DNA of 64,000 bases from Halomonas sp. (GTDB lineage Bacteria; Pseudomonadota; Gammaproteobacteria; Pseudomonadales; Halomonadaceae). Shown here piece after piece: positions 27,434 through 38,774 of the stretch; the first letter of the stretch is position 1; each line of letters begins with the position of its first letter. The stretch lies in contig NZ_JAJUFQ010000014.1 in NCBI RefSeq assembly GCF_029263665.1, positions 46,624 to 110,623 on the forward strand. The letters are read 5' to 3'. The notes beneath the pieces were generated by a model. It made no database searches and was not told the origin of the DNA. It saw only the letters and a list, made by a program, of their open reading frames with translations. The translations under genes were made by a program, and so were the position numbers.

Positions 27434-30400
27434 TCAGCGATACTTGAGCCTTACACCATCCTGGCCTTCGACCTCACGTAACGCGATCAGCAGATCATCG
27501 GATGGCGTGACACGCCACTGCTCATCAAACTCCAGCCAGCCTGAAGCTTCCTGATTCCGGTAACGCAGCCGCACCGGCAGCCCCTGGTCACTGCAATGCG
27601 GAACCAGGCTCTGGCGCAAACTGTTGATCAACTTGCCATTGGCCTGACGCCCATCCACCGATACCTCCACTGCCTGGGCAAAGCGTCCACGCGCTTCCAC
27701 CATTGGCGTGACTTCCTTGCCACGCAAACGCAATCCGCCAGAATAGTCGTCACTAGAGACTTCACCTTCGATGATCAATACCTCGGCACTATCGAACTGT
27801 TGGCGCACGCTATCGAACAATTCGCCAAACAACGAGGCTTCGATGCGACCAGTGCGATCATCCAGGGTAAGAAAGGCCATGGTATCGCCGCGCTTGGACT
27901 TCATCGTCCGCATGCCCACCACCAGGCCTGCCACCCGCTGGGACTCCCGGGAAGGCTTGAGGTCAGCGATACGCGTGGAAACGAAGCGCGACAGCTCCTC
28001 TTCATACTCATCGATAGGATGGCCAGTGAGGTAAAGGCCCAGAGTGTCCTTTTCTCCCGCCAGGCGCTCCCGATCCGTCCACTCGCGTACGCGAAGATAA
28101 CTTTCATAGGGATCGGCTTCATCATCTTCCGCCGCCGCAGCGAAAGCATCACCGAACAGGTCCATCATCCCGGCATTCTGGTTCTGGTGATTCTGCGCCG
28201 CCGCTTTCAGTGCATCATCCAGAGCTGCACTCAGTACTGCACGATTGGGACCCAGGCGATCCAGGGCGCCCGAACGAATCAGCGCTTCCAGGGTGCGCTT
28301 GTTCATACGCTTGGGATCGATACGGCGACAGAAATCGAACAGGTCCTTGAACGGACCATCTGTACTGCGCGCCTCGACAATGGCACCAATGGGGCCTTCA
28401 CCGACTCCGCGGATGGCACCCAGGCCATACACCACCCGCCCCTCGTCATCCACGGTGAACTTGTAACCACCGACATTGACGTCTGGTGGCGTCACGGTGA
28501 GGCGCAGGTTACGGCACTCCTCGATCAGCGGTACCACCTTATCGAGGTTGTCCATTTCCGTGGACATGACCGCTGCCATGAAGGGACCAGGATAATGGGC
28601 CTTGAGCCAGGCCGTCTGGTAGGACACCAGAGCGTAGGCAGCAGAGTGGGATTTGTTGAAACCGTAACCGGCAAATTTCTCTACCAGGTCGAAGATGTTG
28701 CCGGCCAGATCCGCATCGATGCCGTTGGCCTGGCAACCTTCCATGAAGCCACTACGCTGCTTGGCCATCTCCTCGGGCTTCTTCTTGCCCATGGCCCGTC
28801 GCAGAAGGTCTGCCTGGCCCAGGCTATATCCCGCCATCACCTGGGCAATCTGCATGACCTGCTCCTGATACAGGATGATGCCGTAAGTGGGCGTCAAGAC
28901 AGGTATCAGAGATTCATGCTGGTAATCAGGATGTGGATATGCGAGTTCGGCACGTCCATGCTTACGGTTGATGAAGTCATCGACCATTCCTGACTGAAGC
29001 GGACCAGGGCGAAACAACGCCACCAGGGCGATCATGTCTTCCAGCGAGTCCGGCAGCAGACGCTTGATCAGCTCCTTCATGCCTCGGGATTCAAGCTGGA
29101 AGACTGCCGTGGTCTCTGCCTTCTTGAGCATGTCGAAGGTCTTGGCATCATCCAGTGGAATAGTGTCGATATTCAGTGGCTCTCGCCCTTCGGTGGCACG
29201 TACCTTGTCCACCATTTCCAGCGCCCAGTCGATGATGGTCAAAGTACGCAGACCAAGGAAGTCGAACTTGACCAGCCCAGCACTTTCGATGTCATTCTTG
29301 TCGAACTGCACCACCAGGCCACGGCCATCTTCGTCACACAACAGTGGAGCGAAGTCGGTCAGCTTCGTAGGGGCGATCACCACGCCACCAGCATGCTTGC
29401 CGGTCCCTCGGGTGATGCCTTCGAGTTTGACAGCCATTTCCCAGATTTCCTGGGCATCCTCATCAACTTCGATGAATTCCTTCAGCTGCGGTTCCTGCTC
29501 GATGGCCTTGGCCAGGGTCATGCCGACTTCAAAGGGAATCAGCTTGGATAGCTTGTCTCCCAAGGAATAGGGTTTGCCCTGGGCTCGGGCCACGTCACGC
29601 ACCACCGCCTTGGCTGCCATGGTGCCGAAAGTGACGATCTGAGAAACCGCATCGCGGCCATAGCGCTCGGCCACATAGTTGATCACCCGATCACGCTTTT
29701 CCATGCAGAAGTCGACATCGAAGTCAGGCATGGAGACACGTTCCGGGTTGAGGAAGCGCTCGAACAGCAGGTCGTACTGTATGGGGTCAAGATCCGTGAT
29801 CTTCTGGGCGTAGGCCACCAGAGAGCCGGCACCGGAGCCTCGCCCTGGCCCCACCGGGACATCGTTGTCCTTGGCCCATTGGATGAAGTCCATCACGATC
29901 AGAAAATAACCAGGGAACCCCATTTGCAGAATGATATCGAGCTCAAAATCCAGACGCTCGCGGTACACCTTTTCCTTTTCTGCCCACTCTTCTGTATCCC
30001 GCGGATGCTGGGCTACGGGATACAAGGCATCCAGGCGCTCCGTCAGGCCATCATGGGAGATCTTGCGAAAGAACTCGTCCTGAGTCATGCCTTCAGGAAT
30101 GCCGTATTCCGGCAGGAAAATTTCCCCAAGGCGCACATTGACGTTACAGCGCGCGGCAATCATGACGCTGTTTTCGATCGCCTCGGGGATATCGGAAAAC
30201 AGCTCCGCCATCTCTTGCGGGCTCTTGAGATATTGCTCCTCGGTATAGCGTCGCTCACGGCGCGGGTCTTCCAGACTCATGCCCTCGCCGATGGCAACGC
30301 GTGTCTCATGAACCCAAAAGTCCTCACGTGCGAGAAAGCGCACATCATTGGTCGCCACCACGGGAGTGTCCGTTTCCATGGCCAGGGCCACGCAAGCATG

Positions 30401-30943
30401 CACACAGTCCTCTTCCAGCGGTCGCCCAGTGCGTGTCAACTCCAAGTAGAAGCGCCCCGGAAAGGCACTGGTCCACTCTTCCAGCAGGTTCTTGGCTTCG
30501 CCATGGTGGTCACTGAGCAGGTGACGACCGATTTCCCCCTCACGCCCGCCAGAAAGGGCAATCAATCCTTCGCTTTGAGCCATGACCCAGGACTTTTGCA
30601 GAATCGCCTGGTCTTGATGCTGCCCTTCCTGCCAGCCTCGCGAAATCAGCTCCGTCAGATTGCGGTAGCCGGTATCGTTCATCGCCAGCAACGTCACTCG
30701 ATAGGGGTGACTTTCATCATGAATGTTATGCAGCCACAAGTCGGCGCCGATGATCGGCTTCATGCCGGCCCCCTGGACGCCATTGTAGAACTTGACCAGG
30801 GCAAACAGGTTCGAGTCGTCGGTCAACGCCAGCGCGGGCATCCCCAACTCCGCTCCTGCCTTGATATACGGCTTGAGCCGCACCAGGCCGTCGACCAGGG
30901 AAAACTCACTATGGACGCGCAGATGAACGAAGGGAACGGACAT
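27434..30943 (-). CDS. dnaE: DNA polymerase III subunit alpha DnaE
   Basis: A 1169-residue replicative polymerase catalytic subunit. The N-terminal PHP domain begins [15 protein letters not shown]; the polymerase core includes [23 protein letters not shown] and [19 protein letters not shown] with the catalytic aspartates, then [25 protein letters not shown] helix-hairpin-helix region ([16 protein letters not shown]), an OB-fold ([16 protein letters not shown]) and a C-terminal tail for clamp/tau contact follow. ATG 30943 is chosen since homologues start at SVPFVHLR; an 11-codon extension lacks support. Size is normal. Confidence 0.98.
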   Translation of the reverse strand: MSVPFVHLRVHSEFSLVDGLVRLKPYIKAGAELGMPALALTDDSNLFALVKFYNGVQGAGMKPIIGADLWLHNIHDESHPYRVTLLAMNDTGYRNLTELISRGWQEGQHQDQAILQKSWVMAQSEGLIALSGGREGEIGRHLLSDHHGEAKNLLEEWTSAFPGRFYLELTRTGRPLEEDCVHACVALAMETDTPVVATNDVRFLAREDFWVHETRVAIGEGMSLEDPRRERRYTEEQYLKSPQEMAELFSDIPEAIENSVMIAARCNVNVRLGEIFLPEYGIPEGMTQDEFFRKISHDGLTERLDALYPVAQHPRDTEEWAEKEKVYRERLDFELDIILQMGFPGYFLIVMDFIQWAKDNDVPVGPGRGSGAGSLVAYAQKITDLDPIQYDLLFERFLNPERVSMPDFDVDFCMEKRDRVINYVAERYGRDAVSQIVTFGTMAAKAVVRDVARAQGKPYSLGDKLSKLIPFEVGMTLAKAIEQEPQLKEFIEVDEDAQEIWEMAVKLEGITRGTGKHAGGVVIAPTKLTDFAPLLCDEDGRGLVVQFDKNDIESAGLVKFDFLGLRTLTIIDWALEMVDKVRATEGREPLNIDTIPLDDAKTFDMLKKAETTAVFQLESRGMKELIKRLLPDSLEDMIALVALFRPGPLQSGMVDDFINRKHGRAELAYPHPDYQHESLIPVLTPTYGIILYQEQVMQIAQVMAGYSLGQADLLRRAMGKKKPEEMAKQRSGFMEGCQANGIDADLAGNIFDLVEKFAGYGFNKSHSAAYALVSYQTAWLKAHYPGPFMAAVMSTEMDNLDKVVPLIEECRNLRLTVTPPDVNVGGYKFTVDDEGRVVYGLGAIRGVGEGPIGAIVEARSTDGPFKDLFDFCRRIDPKRMNKRTLEALIRSGALDRLGPNRAVLSAALDDALKAAAQNHQNQNAGMMDLFGDAFAAAAEDDEADPYESYLRVREWTDRERLAGEKDTLGLYLTGHPIDEYEEELSRFVSTRIADLKPSRESQRVAGLVVGMRTMKSKRGDTMAFLTLDDRTGRIEASLFGELFDSVRQQFDSAEVLIIEGEVSSDDYSGGLRLRGKEVTPMVEARGRFAQAVEVSVDGRQANGKLINSLRQSLVPHCSDQGLPVRLRYRNQEASGWLEFDEQWRVTPSDDLLIALREVEGQDGVRLKYR

Positions 30944-31110
30944 GAGAATGCACAACCTCAAGAAAACAAAGGCCACGCGTCAGCAGTGTCACGACAGCAT
31001 GGCAACAACAAAATGTGGCGACGACCCGAACAGGTCCAGCGTCAGAACGATATGGACTCATTGCTGCGCACTACTGCACAACCAAGTGTCTTACGACCTG
31101 TACTTACAAC

Positions 31111-31782
31111 CTAGAACAGAGCCAACTGCCTCTTGACTGGAGCGAAGGAGCGACGATGTTCGGGCAGTGGCCCCAGGCGCTCCAGAGCCGCCAGGTGCTC
31201 CGGTGTCGGGTAGCCCTTGTGACGCGCAAAACCATAGTCGGGATGATGAGTGTCCAGAGCTAGCATAGCAGCATCCCGAGCCACCTTGGCCAGGATCGAA
31301 GCCGCAGCGATGGCGCTATGACGAGCATCTCCCTTTACCACTGCCTGGCCAGGAATATGATGCCCGGGCAGGCGATTACCGTCCACCAGCAGATATTCCG
31401 GTACCACGTTCAGACCATCGATAGCCCGGCGCATGGCCAAGTGGGTCGCATGATAGATGTTCAAACTGTCAATCTCTGCCGGCGAGGCCTCTGCGATACA
31501 CCAGGCCAATGCCTGTTCGCGGATCTGAGCGTCCAGTGCCTCTCGTCGCTTGGCACTGAGAACCTTGGAATCGGCCAGGCCATCAATCGGACGTGCAGGA
31601 TCAAGAATCACGGCAGCAGCCACCACCGCACCAACCAAAGGACCGCGACCTACCTCATCCACTCCGGCCAGCAGGCTTCCCTGGTAATCTACCACCAGCT
31701 CTGGCAATGCCTTGCGAGCCTTTCCCGGCGAGGCCTTGGTTGATCGTTTCCTGCTATCTCCAGACATTCCACCCTCAGCCAT
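31111..31782 (-). CDS. rnhB: Ribonuclease HII RnhB
   Basis: A 223-residue RNase HII, which nicks RNA-DNA hybrids and single ribonucleotides in DNA. The catalytic motif [20 protein letters not shown] (Asp42, Glu43) is clear, with [27 protein letters not shown] and [22 protein letters not shown] (further catalytic Asp). ATG 31782 has AGGAG 10 nt upstream; ATG 31800 and 31767 are alternatives, so the basic N-terminal tail length is uncertain. It lies 27 nt after lpxB and upstream of dnaE, the classical order lpxB-rnhB-dnaE. Confidence 0.95.
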   Translation of the reverse strand: MAEGGMSGDSRKRSTKASPGKARKALPELVVDYQGSLLAGVDEVGRGPLVGAVVAAAVILDPARPIDGLADSKVLSAKRREALDAQIREQALAWCIAEASPAEIDSLNIYHATHLAMRRAIDGLNVVPEYLLVDGNRLPGHHIPGQAVVKGDARHSAIAAASILAKVARDAAMLALDTHHPDYGFARHKGYPTPEHLAALERLGPLPEHRRSFAPVKRQLALF

Positions 31783-31809
31783 TCCAGAAACGCTCCTCAT
31801 CCATTTTTC

Positions 31810-33036
31810 TCAGCGCGTCTCTCTCAGAATGTCAGGCGACACACTGGCAGGTAGCTCACGGCCAGCTACCAACGCCTCAATGGCATCCACTGCACGGCGG
31901 CTGGCATCCCGTTGAAGTGTCCGGTGCATCTCGCTGAATCGCGCTTCAAGATCCGCTCGTCCCTGGTCATCATCAAGCATGGCAGAGAGACGTGCACTGA
32001 TCGCGTCCACTGAAGCCTCATCCTGAATCAGCTCTGGTACCAGAGATTCCTGTGCAATCAAGTTCGGTAACGAAATCCACCGTGTCTTGACCATGAACTT
32101 CGCAATGGTATGGGTCATGGGGGCCATACGATAACCTACCAGCATCGAACGGTGACACAACATGGCTTCCAGAGCCGCGGTACCAGAAGCCAACAACACC
32201 ACGTCACTGGCCAGCATCGCTTCACGTGCCTGGCCATCCAGCAATACGGCCCTGCGCTGGAGCGCGGGACGTTCGGCCAGGAGCGTTTCAAGTTGGGTAC
32301 GCCGCTCCGGCGTTGCAGCGGGAATCAACACCAGCAGTTCAGGGCGCTCTTCGACCAGACGCTGAGCAGCATCGAGGAACGTCGCTCCCATGAAACGAAT
32401 CTCGTTGCGCCGTGAACCAGGCAGAAGCGCCAGCACTTCGCCAACCTCTCCCCTTCCAGCTTCTTCAAGCCGCAAGGCCGCACGCGCCTCCTGGCGGTCA
32501 TTATTGCCGCCCAGCGGCAGCTCATCAGCCAAAGGGTGACCAACAAAGGCGACGGGCACCTTATGATCGACATAGAATTCTGCCTCAAAAGGCAGGAAGG
32601 TCAGCATCGCATCCACCGATCTGGCGATGCCTTTCACTCGTCCTTGGCGCCAGGCCCAGACCGAGGGACTGACGTAGTGCGCGGTGATGATCCCCGCTTG
32701 TCGCAACTGACGTTCCAGACCAAGGTTGAAGTCAGGCGCATCAATGCCAATCATGATGTCTGGCTGCCAAGCCAGAGCGTCCTCACGCAAGGTTCGCCGT
32801 ACACGGAACAGTTCAGGCAGATGCTTGAGCACCTCCACCAACCCCATGACAGACAACACTTCAAGCGGAAACAGCGAGTGAATGCCTTCGGCCTGCATGC
32901 GCGGCCCACCTAGGCCACGAAACTCGGCTTCAGGATAACGTGCCTTGAGAGCACGCATCAGACTGGCACCCAGGATATCACCGGAAAGTTCACCCGCAAC
33001 CAGATATACGCGCCGCGGCGTGCGAGCCGCGGCCAT
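31810..33036 (-). CDS. lpxB: Lipid-A-disaccharide synthase LpxB
   Basis: A 408-residue LpxB, the glycosyltransferase joining UDP-diacylglucosamine and lipid X. It has RRVYLVAGELSGDILGASLMRALK at the N-terminus, IGIDAPDFNLGLE, HYVSPSVWAWRQGRVKGI and LALLPGSRRNEI, then ASGTAALEAMLCHRSMLVGYRM in the donor-binding half. The start is uncertain. ATG 33036 (GGAG, 8 nt) gives the usual family N-terminus. GTG 33069 has a stronger site (GGGGGAGG, 7 nt) and adds 11 residues. An ORF start at 33132 would overlap lpxA and is unlikely. Confidence 0.95.
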   Translation of the reverse strand: MAAARTPRRVYLVAGELSGDILGASLMRALKARYPEAEFRGLGGPRMQAEGIHSLFPLEVLSVMGLVEVLKHLPELFRVRRTLREDALAWQPDIMIGIDAPDFNLGLERQLRQAGIITAHYVSPSVWAWRQGRVKGIARSVDAMLTFLPFEAEFYVDHKVPVAFVGHPLADELPLGGNNDRQEARAALRLEEAGRGEVGEVLALLPGSRRNEIRFMGATFLDAAQRLVEERPELLVLIPAATPERRTQLETLLAERPALQRRAVLLDGQAREAMLASDVVLLASGTAALEAMLCHRSMLVGYRMAPMTHTIAKFMVKTRWISLPNLIAQESLVPELIQDEASVDAISARLSAMLDDDQGRADLEARFSEMHRTLQRDASRRAVDAIEALVAGRELPASVSPDILRETR

Positions 33037-33088
33037 TTGGGTATCTCCAACGCAGGCAGGGTCGCTCACGATAGAGCCTCCCCCGCCG

Positions 33089-33856
33089 TCAGCGGGTGAT
33101 TCCCCGGGTTGATGATTCGATGGAGGCGGCAAAGACTTCCGTCTCAGGTAGAGAAAAGCGCGAGCGGATTTCTCCTAGGGCCTGATCCACTGTCAGCCCC
33201 TGGCGATAGACCAATTTGTAACTCTCGTTCAGAGAGCGAATGGCCTCGGCAGAGAAACCCCGGCGCTTGAGGCCAACGAGGTTGAGACCATGGGCGGCTG
33301 CCGGGCTACCGTTGATCATCACATAGGCTGGAGTGTCCTTGGTGATGATCGAGCCACCTCCTGCCATGGCATGAGGGCCAAAATGACAGAATTGGTGAAC
33401 GGCAGACAAGCCTCCGATGATGGCAAAGTCACCGACATGAACATGGCCAGCCAGGGTCACCTGGTTGGCTAGAATACAGTCATCACCAATCACGCAGTCA
33501 TGTCCCACATGCACATAGGCCATGAACAGGTTGCGCGAGCCAATAGTGGTTTCACTGCGATCCTGAACCGTACCCCGGTGCAACGTGACGCCTTCACGAA
33601 TGACATTGTCGTCACCCATGACCAGGCGTGTAGGCTCACCGTTGTACTTCTTGTCCTGGCAGTCTTCCCCTACGGAGGCAAACTGGAAGATGCGAGTACG
33701 CTTCCCCAGTACGGTTGGTCCCTTGATCACTACATGGGGACCAATAACGGAGCCAGCACCGATCTCGACGTCGGGGCCGATCACAGTGAACGGTCCCACC
33801 TCGACATCGTCGGCCAGGCGCGCGCCGGGGTCTACGATGGCGGTCGGATGAATCAA
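33089..33856 (-). CDS. lpxA: UDP-N-acetylglucosamine acyltransferase LpxA (TTG start)
   Basis: A 255-residue LpxA, first enzyme of lipid A synthesis. The left-handed beta-helix repeats ([26 protein letters not shown]) and family motifs [40 protein letters not shown] (catalytic-type His) and STRGITR end are present. The start is TTG 33856, overlapping the fabZ stop as TTGA and preceded by GAGGA at 7 nt; this gives a first segment [12 protein letters not shown] as in homologues. A longer ATG ORF to 33925 would run inside fabZ and is not family-like. Confidence 0.96.
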   Translation of the reverse strand: MIHPTAIVDPGARLADDVEVGPFTVIGPDVEIGAGSVIGPHVVIKGPTVLGKRTRIFQFASVGEDCQDKKYNGEPTRLVMGDDNVIREGVTLHRGTVQDRSETTIGSRNLFMAYVHVGHDCVIGDDCILANQVTLAGHVHVGDFAIIGGLSAVHQFCHFGPHAMAGGGSIITKDTPAYVMINGSPAAAHGLNLVGLKRRGFSAEAIRSLNESYKLVYRQGLTVDQALGEIRSRFSLPETEVFAASIESSTRGITR

Positions 33857-34296
33857 GCAATCTTCCTCTCGGCGCAGATGATATCGGCTTCGCAGGCCAC
33901 TTCTCCATCGATGCTGGCCCGACACTGGAATTTCCAGATACCGCGCTTGGTACGTTCGACCTGGGCCCGCAGCTCAAGGCGATCGCCAGGCATCACGGGG
34001 CGCTTGAAACGTACGTTGTCGCTGCCTACCAGATAGTAGACGTAACCGTCGGCAGGCAGCTTGTTGACGGTCTTGAAGCCCAGGATACCGCAGGCCTGGG
34101 CCAGCGCTTCGATCACCAGCACCCCAGGCATGATGGGGTGCTCGGGAAAATGACCATTGAAGAACGGCTCGTTGATGCTGACGTTCTTATAGGCAACGAT
34201 GGACTCACCGATGGTCAACTCCGTGACCTTGTCCACCAGCAAAAAAGGATAGCGGTGGGGTAGATATTCGCGAATCTCGTTGATGTCCATAACCAT
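33853..34296 (-). CDS. fabZ: 3-hydroxyacyl-ACP dehydratase FabZ
   Basis: A 147-residue hotdog-fold dehydratase of fatty acid elongation. It shows [44 protein letters not shown] (catalytic His and Glu) and [14 protein letters not shown]. An AGAGG precedes ATG 34296 by 8 nt. FabZ competes with LpxA for 3-hydroxyacyl-ACP, and the two genes are coupled by a TTGA overlap, linking phospholipid and lipid A supply. Confidence 0.97.
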   Translation of the reverse strand: MVMDINEIREYLPHRYPFLLVDKVTELTIGESIVAYKNVSINEPFFNGHFPEHPIMPGVLVIEALAQACGILGFKTVNKLPADGYVYYLVGSDNVRFKRPVMPGDRLELRAQVERTKRGIWKFQCRASIDGEVACEADIICAERKIA

Positions 34297-34444
34297 CGTA
34301 GCGACCTCTGAAATGACTGAAATCCTTCCCTCAGGAAGGCAGCGTAGTGGAAGGTTCCTCTACCACTGGACACCTGTTCCCGGCGCGCGAAGGATTATAC
34401 CGGCAAGCGGTAGACCCTCAAGCCTGGAAAATGCTGCTGATCTT

Positions 34445-35500
34445 TCAGCTTGTCCCAGAGTCCCCCTTCTCCCCACTCATTCTTTCCAGTCGGCTGACGC
34501 GTTTGGCAATGCTGTCCAATTGTTTGAAGCGCACGGCATTGCGTCGCCACTGGCTGTTTTCCATCGCACCGGTTCCCGATGAATACACCCCGGGCTCGAG
34601 AATCGAGTTGGTCACCAGACTCATGCCTGTCACCTGAACCCCATCGCTGATGGTCAGGTGTCCAGACAGACCGACCCCCCCCCCAAGCATACAGTGTCGA
34701 CCGACCTGCGTGGAGCCAGCGATGCCAACACAACCCGCCAGGGCACTGTGGTCACCGATATGGACGTTATGGGCAATTTGCACCTGACTATCGATCTTGA
34801 CGTCATTGCCGATCACGGTATCGCCCAGGGCTCCACGGTCGATGCTTGAGCAACTGCCGACCTCGACATCATCTCCCAGCACCACACCGCCAAGCTGGGC
34901 AATCTTCCGCCAACCTGCTCCATCATGGGCAAAACCAAAACCGTCACCGCCGATCACACAACCACTGTGCAGAATGGCTCGTTTTCCCACCACAACGCCG
35001 TGATAGACGGTGACATTGGCATGTAGCAGACTGTTCTCACCGATCTGACTATCCGCCCCGACTACAGAGCCCGGGCCAATGGTCACGCCGTCACCCAGAA
35101 CTGCTCCAGCCTCGATGACCGCTTGAGCTCCAATGCTGACATCCTGACCCAGCACGGCACCTTCGGCGACCACTGCCGTGGCATGCACGCCAGAGGGCTG
35201 CGCATTGATCAGGGGGTCGAGCATACGCGACAGCTCAGCATAGCCAAGATAGGGATTGTCCAGCACCAGAGCCGTCACAGGGCAGGCATCCCTGTCTTCA
35301 GGACGCAGCAACACTGCAGCAGCACGCGTCCCAGGCAGATCCTTGAGATAGGCCCGGTTGGCCAGGAAAGTAATATCTTCCGGCCCTGCGTCCTTGAGCG
35401 TTGCCAGTCCAGAGATACGACGCTCCCCGTCACCCTCCAGGCGAGCACCAAGACGGTCGGCTATGTCGGAAAGAGATAGGGGTTTTCGTGTATCTTTCAT
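34445..35500 (-). CDS. lpxD: UDP-3-O-acylglucosamine N-acyltransferase LpxD
   Basis: A 351-residue LpxD, third enzyme of lipid A synthesis. The N-terminal uridine-binding domain (LSLSDIADRLGARLEGDGERRISGL) leads to a long hexapeptide beta-helix with GGDGFGFAHDGAGWRKIAQLGGV and IAHNVHIGDHSALAGCVGIAGSTQVG, including the catalytic histidine region, and a C-terminal helix (FKQLDSIAKRVSRLERM). ATG 35500 is preferred because homologues begin close to this point; the ribosome binding site is poor. A 148-bp gap separates it from fabZ. Confidence 0.96.
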   Translation of the reverse strand: MKDTRKPLSLSDIADRLGARLEGDGERRISGLATLKDAGPEDITFLANRAYLKDLPGTRAAAVLLRPEDRDACPVTALVLDNPYLGYAELSRMLDPLINAQPSGVHATAVVAEGAVLGQDVSIGAQAVIEAGAVLGDGVTIGPGSVVGADSQIGENSLLHANVTVYHGVVVGKRAILHSGCVIGGDGFGFAHDGAGWRKIAQLGGVVLGDDVEVGSCSSIDRGALGDTVIGNDVKIDSQVQIAHNVHIGDHSALAGCVGIAGSTQVGRHCMLGGGVGLSGHLTISDGVQVTGMSLVTNSILEPGVYSSGTGAMENSQWRRNAVRFKQLDSIAKRVSRLERMSGEKGDSGTS

Positions 35501-35664
35501 GGGAGCCCGTGGAGCGGTGACATTGCCGCTAGGAAAACACTGTTTCATATCTGGGTGCAATACCCTGATCACCGTCGATGCGTAAAATTATCATTTGCAG
35601 CAGTCTTGGCGCAGAGGCTTATTCCTATCGGAAATAACTGACATCCGCATACGACTCAACAGGA

Positions 35665-36189
35665 TCATAACGTATTGAGAAGCTCCGTGACCTCTCCGGT
35701 TAGATCCGGTAGGTCACGGGTACTGTGCAACACCCCGTTGGGGTCGACCAGGATGTCGATATCATGACGAGCGATGACGCGATTGACGGCCTGGTCCATC
35801 TTGGGTTCCAGCCGAGCCAGAAAGCGTTCTTCGGCAGCCTGCCGAGCAACCAGGATTTCCTGACGCAACTGATCGAAGCGCTGCCCTTTCTGCTGAAACT
35901 CCTGCATCAAGATATGTGTTTCAGCATCGCTGGTGGTGTCTGACTCAAGGCGCGTCGACAACCTCTCCAGTGCAGTGCCCAACTGCTGCGCTTCCTGCTG
36001 CTTGTCCGACACGCTAGTGCGCAGCTGGGACATTTCCTGACGCGCATCATTGCAGTCCAGCAATGCCTTGCGCCAATCAAGAACCGCTACTTCGGTCGCC
36101 GCTGCCGCTGGCGCCCATAACACCAACAGACCAGCCAACAAGAGTACTGGCCACATAGCGGAGTACGAAAAGATGCGCAGCAAATACAT
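35665..36189 (-). CDS. skp: Periplasmic chaperone Skp/OmpH
   Basis: A 174-residue Skp-family chaperone for unfolded outer-membrane proteins. A signal peptide (MWPVLLLAGLLVLWAPAAAA, cleaved near residue 31) is followed by the small beta part (EVAVLDWRKALLDC) and a long Gln/Glu-rich coiled coil (about 50-130), then DIDILVDPNGVLHSTRDLPDLT. The ATG shares its last base with the bamA stop (TGATG), so translation is coupled to bamA, whose product it helps to supply with clients. Confidence 0.92.
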   Translation of the reverse strand: MYLLRIFSYSAMWPVLLLAGLLVLWAPAAAATEVAVLDWRKALLDCNDARQEMSQLRTSVSDKQQEAQQLGTALERLSTRLESDTTSDAETHILMQEFQQKGQRFDQLRQEILVARQAAEERFLARLEPKMDQAVNRVIARHDIDILVDPNGVLHSTRDLPDLTGEVTELLNTL

Positions 36190-38537
36190 CAGAACGTCTG
36201 ACCCAAGGAGAACTGGAATACCTGGGTATCATCGCCATCCTTCTCGTTGAGCGGCTTGGCCACACTGAAGGTCAGCGGTCCCACCGGTGTCAGCCAAGAC
36301 ACCCCGACACCCGCACTGTAGCGCAGGTCGCCAAGATCCACTCCGGAGCTGCACTCACGGCGATCCTCATCCCCTTCCAGAACGTCATAGCATTCCGTGA
36401 GGAAGGTATTACCGGCATCAACGAACAGCGACGGCTGGACAGAGCGCTTGTCTTCAACAAAAGGCATGGGGAAGATCAGTTCCATGCTTCCCTGGACCAG
36501 AACGTTACCACCCAGGGTGTCATCATCGCCTTCATTGCGCGTGGTCGTCGGCTGTCCAAGGGTGTTGGAGGTATAACCACGCACCGAGCCAAGCCCCCCG
36601 GCCAGGAAGTTCTCGTAGAACGGATAAGGATCATTGGAGTTGAGAGCATCGGCGTAGCCAAGCTGGCCACTGAACTTCAGCGACAGTGTCTGTTCTTCAT
36701 TCAGGGGGAAGAAGTGCTTGGCCTCGGCACGGGCCTTGTAGTACTCAGCATCGCTGCCAGGTACCGCCAGCTCCAGGGCCAGGCGCTGGTAATTACCCGC
36801 AGTAGGCATGATTCCGCGGTTAAGGTCATTGCGCGTCCAGCTACCTGTCAGCGACAGCGTATCGGCCTTGTCGCCCTCATCCCGAACGTAACGTTCGATC
36901 TCCGACGGGGTGTCATCGTAGGTGTCGATCTGGAGCGATTCGACATTGGCCCCGAAGTTCATCCGCGTCAGCTCGTTGATCGGGTAGCCAAAGTTGATAC
37001 CGGCACCCAGAGCATCGGTGGAGTATGTGGAAATATCGGAGTCTTCATAATCCGTCTCACGGTAGTAGAAGTTATAACCGCGAGAGATGCCGTCCAGCGT
37101 CCAGTAGGGATCGGTGAAACCGAAGTTGATGCTGGTATAGGTATCACTCTTCTGGGCTCCGACATTGACCCGGTTACCGCTGCCCAGGAAGTTGTTCTGG
37201 GACAATGCAGCCCCATAGATGACACCGGCACTCTGCGAGTACCCCAGACTCGCAGAGATGGAACCGGAAGGTTGCTCCTCGACCTTGTAGGTCACATCGA
37301 GCTGGTCAGGCTGGCCTGGCACTGGCTCGGTCTGCACTTCGACCTGCTTGAAGAAACCCAGACGTTCGAGGCGTTGGCGAGACTGTGAGATGGACTCGGT
37401 GGAAGCCGGAGCCGATTCCATCTGGATCATCTCGCGGCGCAGCACTTCATCCTTGGTGGTCGTGTTGCCGACAAAGTTGATACGACGAACATAGGCACGA
37501 CGCCCCGGTGTCACCTGGAAACTCAGGTCCACGGTCTTGCCATCGTCGCGCACCTCAGGAATGCCATTGACCTCTGCAAAGGCAAAGCCTTCAGCACCCA
37601 GTCGAGAGCGCATGGCTTCGGATGATGCCACCACCTGACTGCGATTGAAGACATCTCCGCTATGAATCTGAAGCAGGTCTCGCGCCTGAGCTTCAGCCAG
37701 CTTGAGGTCACCAGCGAAGGAAATATCGCCAATCTTGTAGCGCTTGCCTTCATCCACGTTGATGGTAATGAAGATGCGCGACTTGTCCGGACTGATGGAA
37801 ACCTGGCTGGAAGTGATATCGAAATTGACATAGCCACGATCCAGATAATAGGAGCGCAAGCGCTCCAGATCACCGGCCAAGGCTTCACGGGAATACTCAT
37901 CACTGGAGAACCAGCCGAAGAACATCCCGGGCTGGTCTTCCAGTTCGAAGACATCCTGCAGAGTTTCGTCAGAGAAGGCCTCGTTGCCCACGATATTGAT
38001 CTGGCGAATCTTGGCTACCGCACCTTCGTGGATATGGATATCGACCTGCACACGCCCTGCACCCACCGGGGTGACGTCAGTATCGATACGAGCACTGTAG
38101 CGACCCTGGGACTGGTAAAGCCCTTCCAGCTCACGCTTCATGGTATCGATGGAAGACAACTGCAGTACCTGACCTTCGCTGATACCAGCTTGCTTGAGGC
38201 CAGTGCGCAGGTCTTCCTCCTTGAGCTGAGAGTTGCCATCAATGTTGAGCGCAGAGATGGTCGGACGTTCTTCGACCTCGATGATCAGCACATCGCCTTC
38301 GCGGGCAAGATGAATATCATCAAACAGCCCGGTAGCAAACAGCTTTCGTGCAGCATCCGCCAACTGACGATCGTCGACCTGATCGCGAGCGTTGACAGGG
38401 AAAGCATTGAAGACGGACGCAGCAGAGACCCGCTGAAGGCCCTCCACGCGAATATCCGACACGGTGAAGGAATCTGCCAGAGCTACCTGAGAGCAGGTCG
38501 CCAGCAGTGTCGCCAATCCGATGGTCTTGATTTTCAT
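36189..38537 (-). CDS. bamA: Outer membrane protein assembly factor BamA
   Basis: A 782-residue BamA (Omp85). A signal peptide (MKIKTIGLATLLATCSQVALA) is followed by five POTRA domains (from FTVSDIRVEGLQRVSAASVFNAFPV to about residue 420) and a 16-strand barrel ending in a C-terminal phenylalanine (FSLGQTF), the beta-signal. It contains the conserved VRGY loop (GGLGSVRGYTSN). ATG 38537 was chosen as the start of the signal peptide; a 19-codon extension has no support. Gene order rseP-bamA-skp-lpxD-fabZ-lpxA is classical. Confidence 0.97.
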   Translation of the reverse strand: MKIKTIGLATLLATCSQVALADSFTVSDIRVEGLQRVSAASVFNAFPVNARDQVDDRQLADAARKLFATGLFDDIHLAREGDVLIIEVEERPTISALNIDGNSQLKEEDLRTGLKQAGISEGQVLQLSSIDTMKRELEGLYQSQGRYSARIDTDVTPVGAGRVQVDIHIHEGAVAKIRQINIVGNEAFSDETLQDVFELEDQPGMFFGWFSSDEYSREALAGDLERLRSYYLDRGYVNFDITSSQVSISPDKSRIFITINVDEGKRYKIGDISFAGDLKLAEAQARDLLQIHSGDVFNRSQVVASSEAMRSRLGAEGFAFAEVNGIPEVRDDGKTVDLSFQVTPGRRAYVRRINFVGNTTTKDEVLRREMIQMESAPASTESISQSRQRLERLGFFKQVEVQTEPVPGQPDQLDVTYKVEEQPSGSISASLGYSQSAGVIYGAALSQNNFLGSGNRVNVGAQKSDTYTSINFGFTDPYWTLDGISRGYNFYYRETDYEDSDISTYSTDALGAGINFGYPINELTRMNFGANVESLQIDTYDDTPSEIERYVRDEGDKADTLSLTGSWTRNDLNRGIMPTAGNYQRLALELAVPGSDAEYYKARAEAKHFFPLNEEQTLSLKFSGQLGYADALNSNDPYPFYENFLAGGLGSVRGYTSNTLGQPTTTRNEGDDDTLGGNVLVQGSMELIFPMPFVEDKRSVQPSLFVDAGNTFLTECYDVLEGDEDRRECSSGVDLGDLRYSAGVGVSWLTPVGPLTFSVAKPLNEKDGDDTQVFQFSLGQTF

Positions 38538-38774
38538 GCAGTCGTTTCGCTCGCGTTGAGTCGGCGTGCCAATCCAAACACGCACCATATACATTTGTAC
38601 GGGTTACTGACAACCTTCCAGCCATGGCAAGGACAACGCTGATTCGTTGCAGCACCCGATATTCAGGTTGTCGAGGGCGCTAAAAATGCTCATAAGAAAA
38701 GCACTTACAAGCCACTTCTGCGCTCACGGGCATCACCGGCCTTACATCGTCAACCACCATGAATAAATCGTTCC

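Noticed and set aside
27596..31114. Two long plus-strand open frames (465 and 411 codons) opposite dnaE
   Set aside because: They are antisense to a full-length, highly conserved dnaE, show no recognisable domain and have compositions expected from reading a GC-rich gene backwards.
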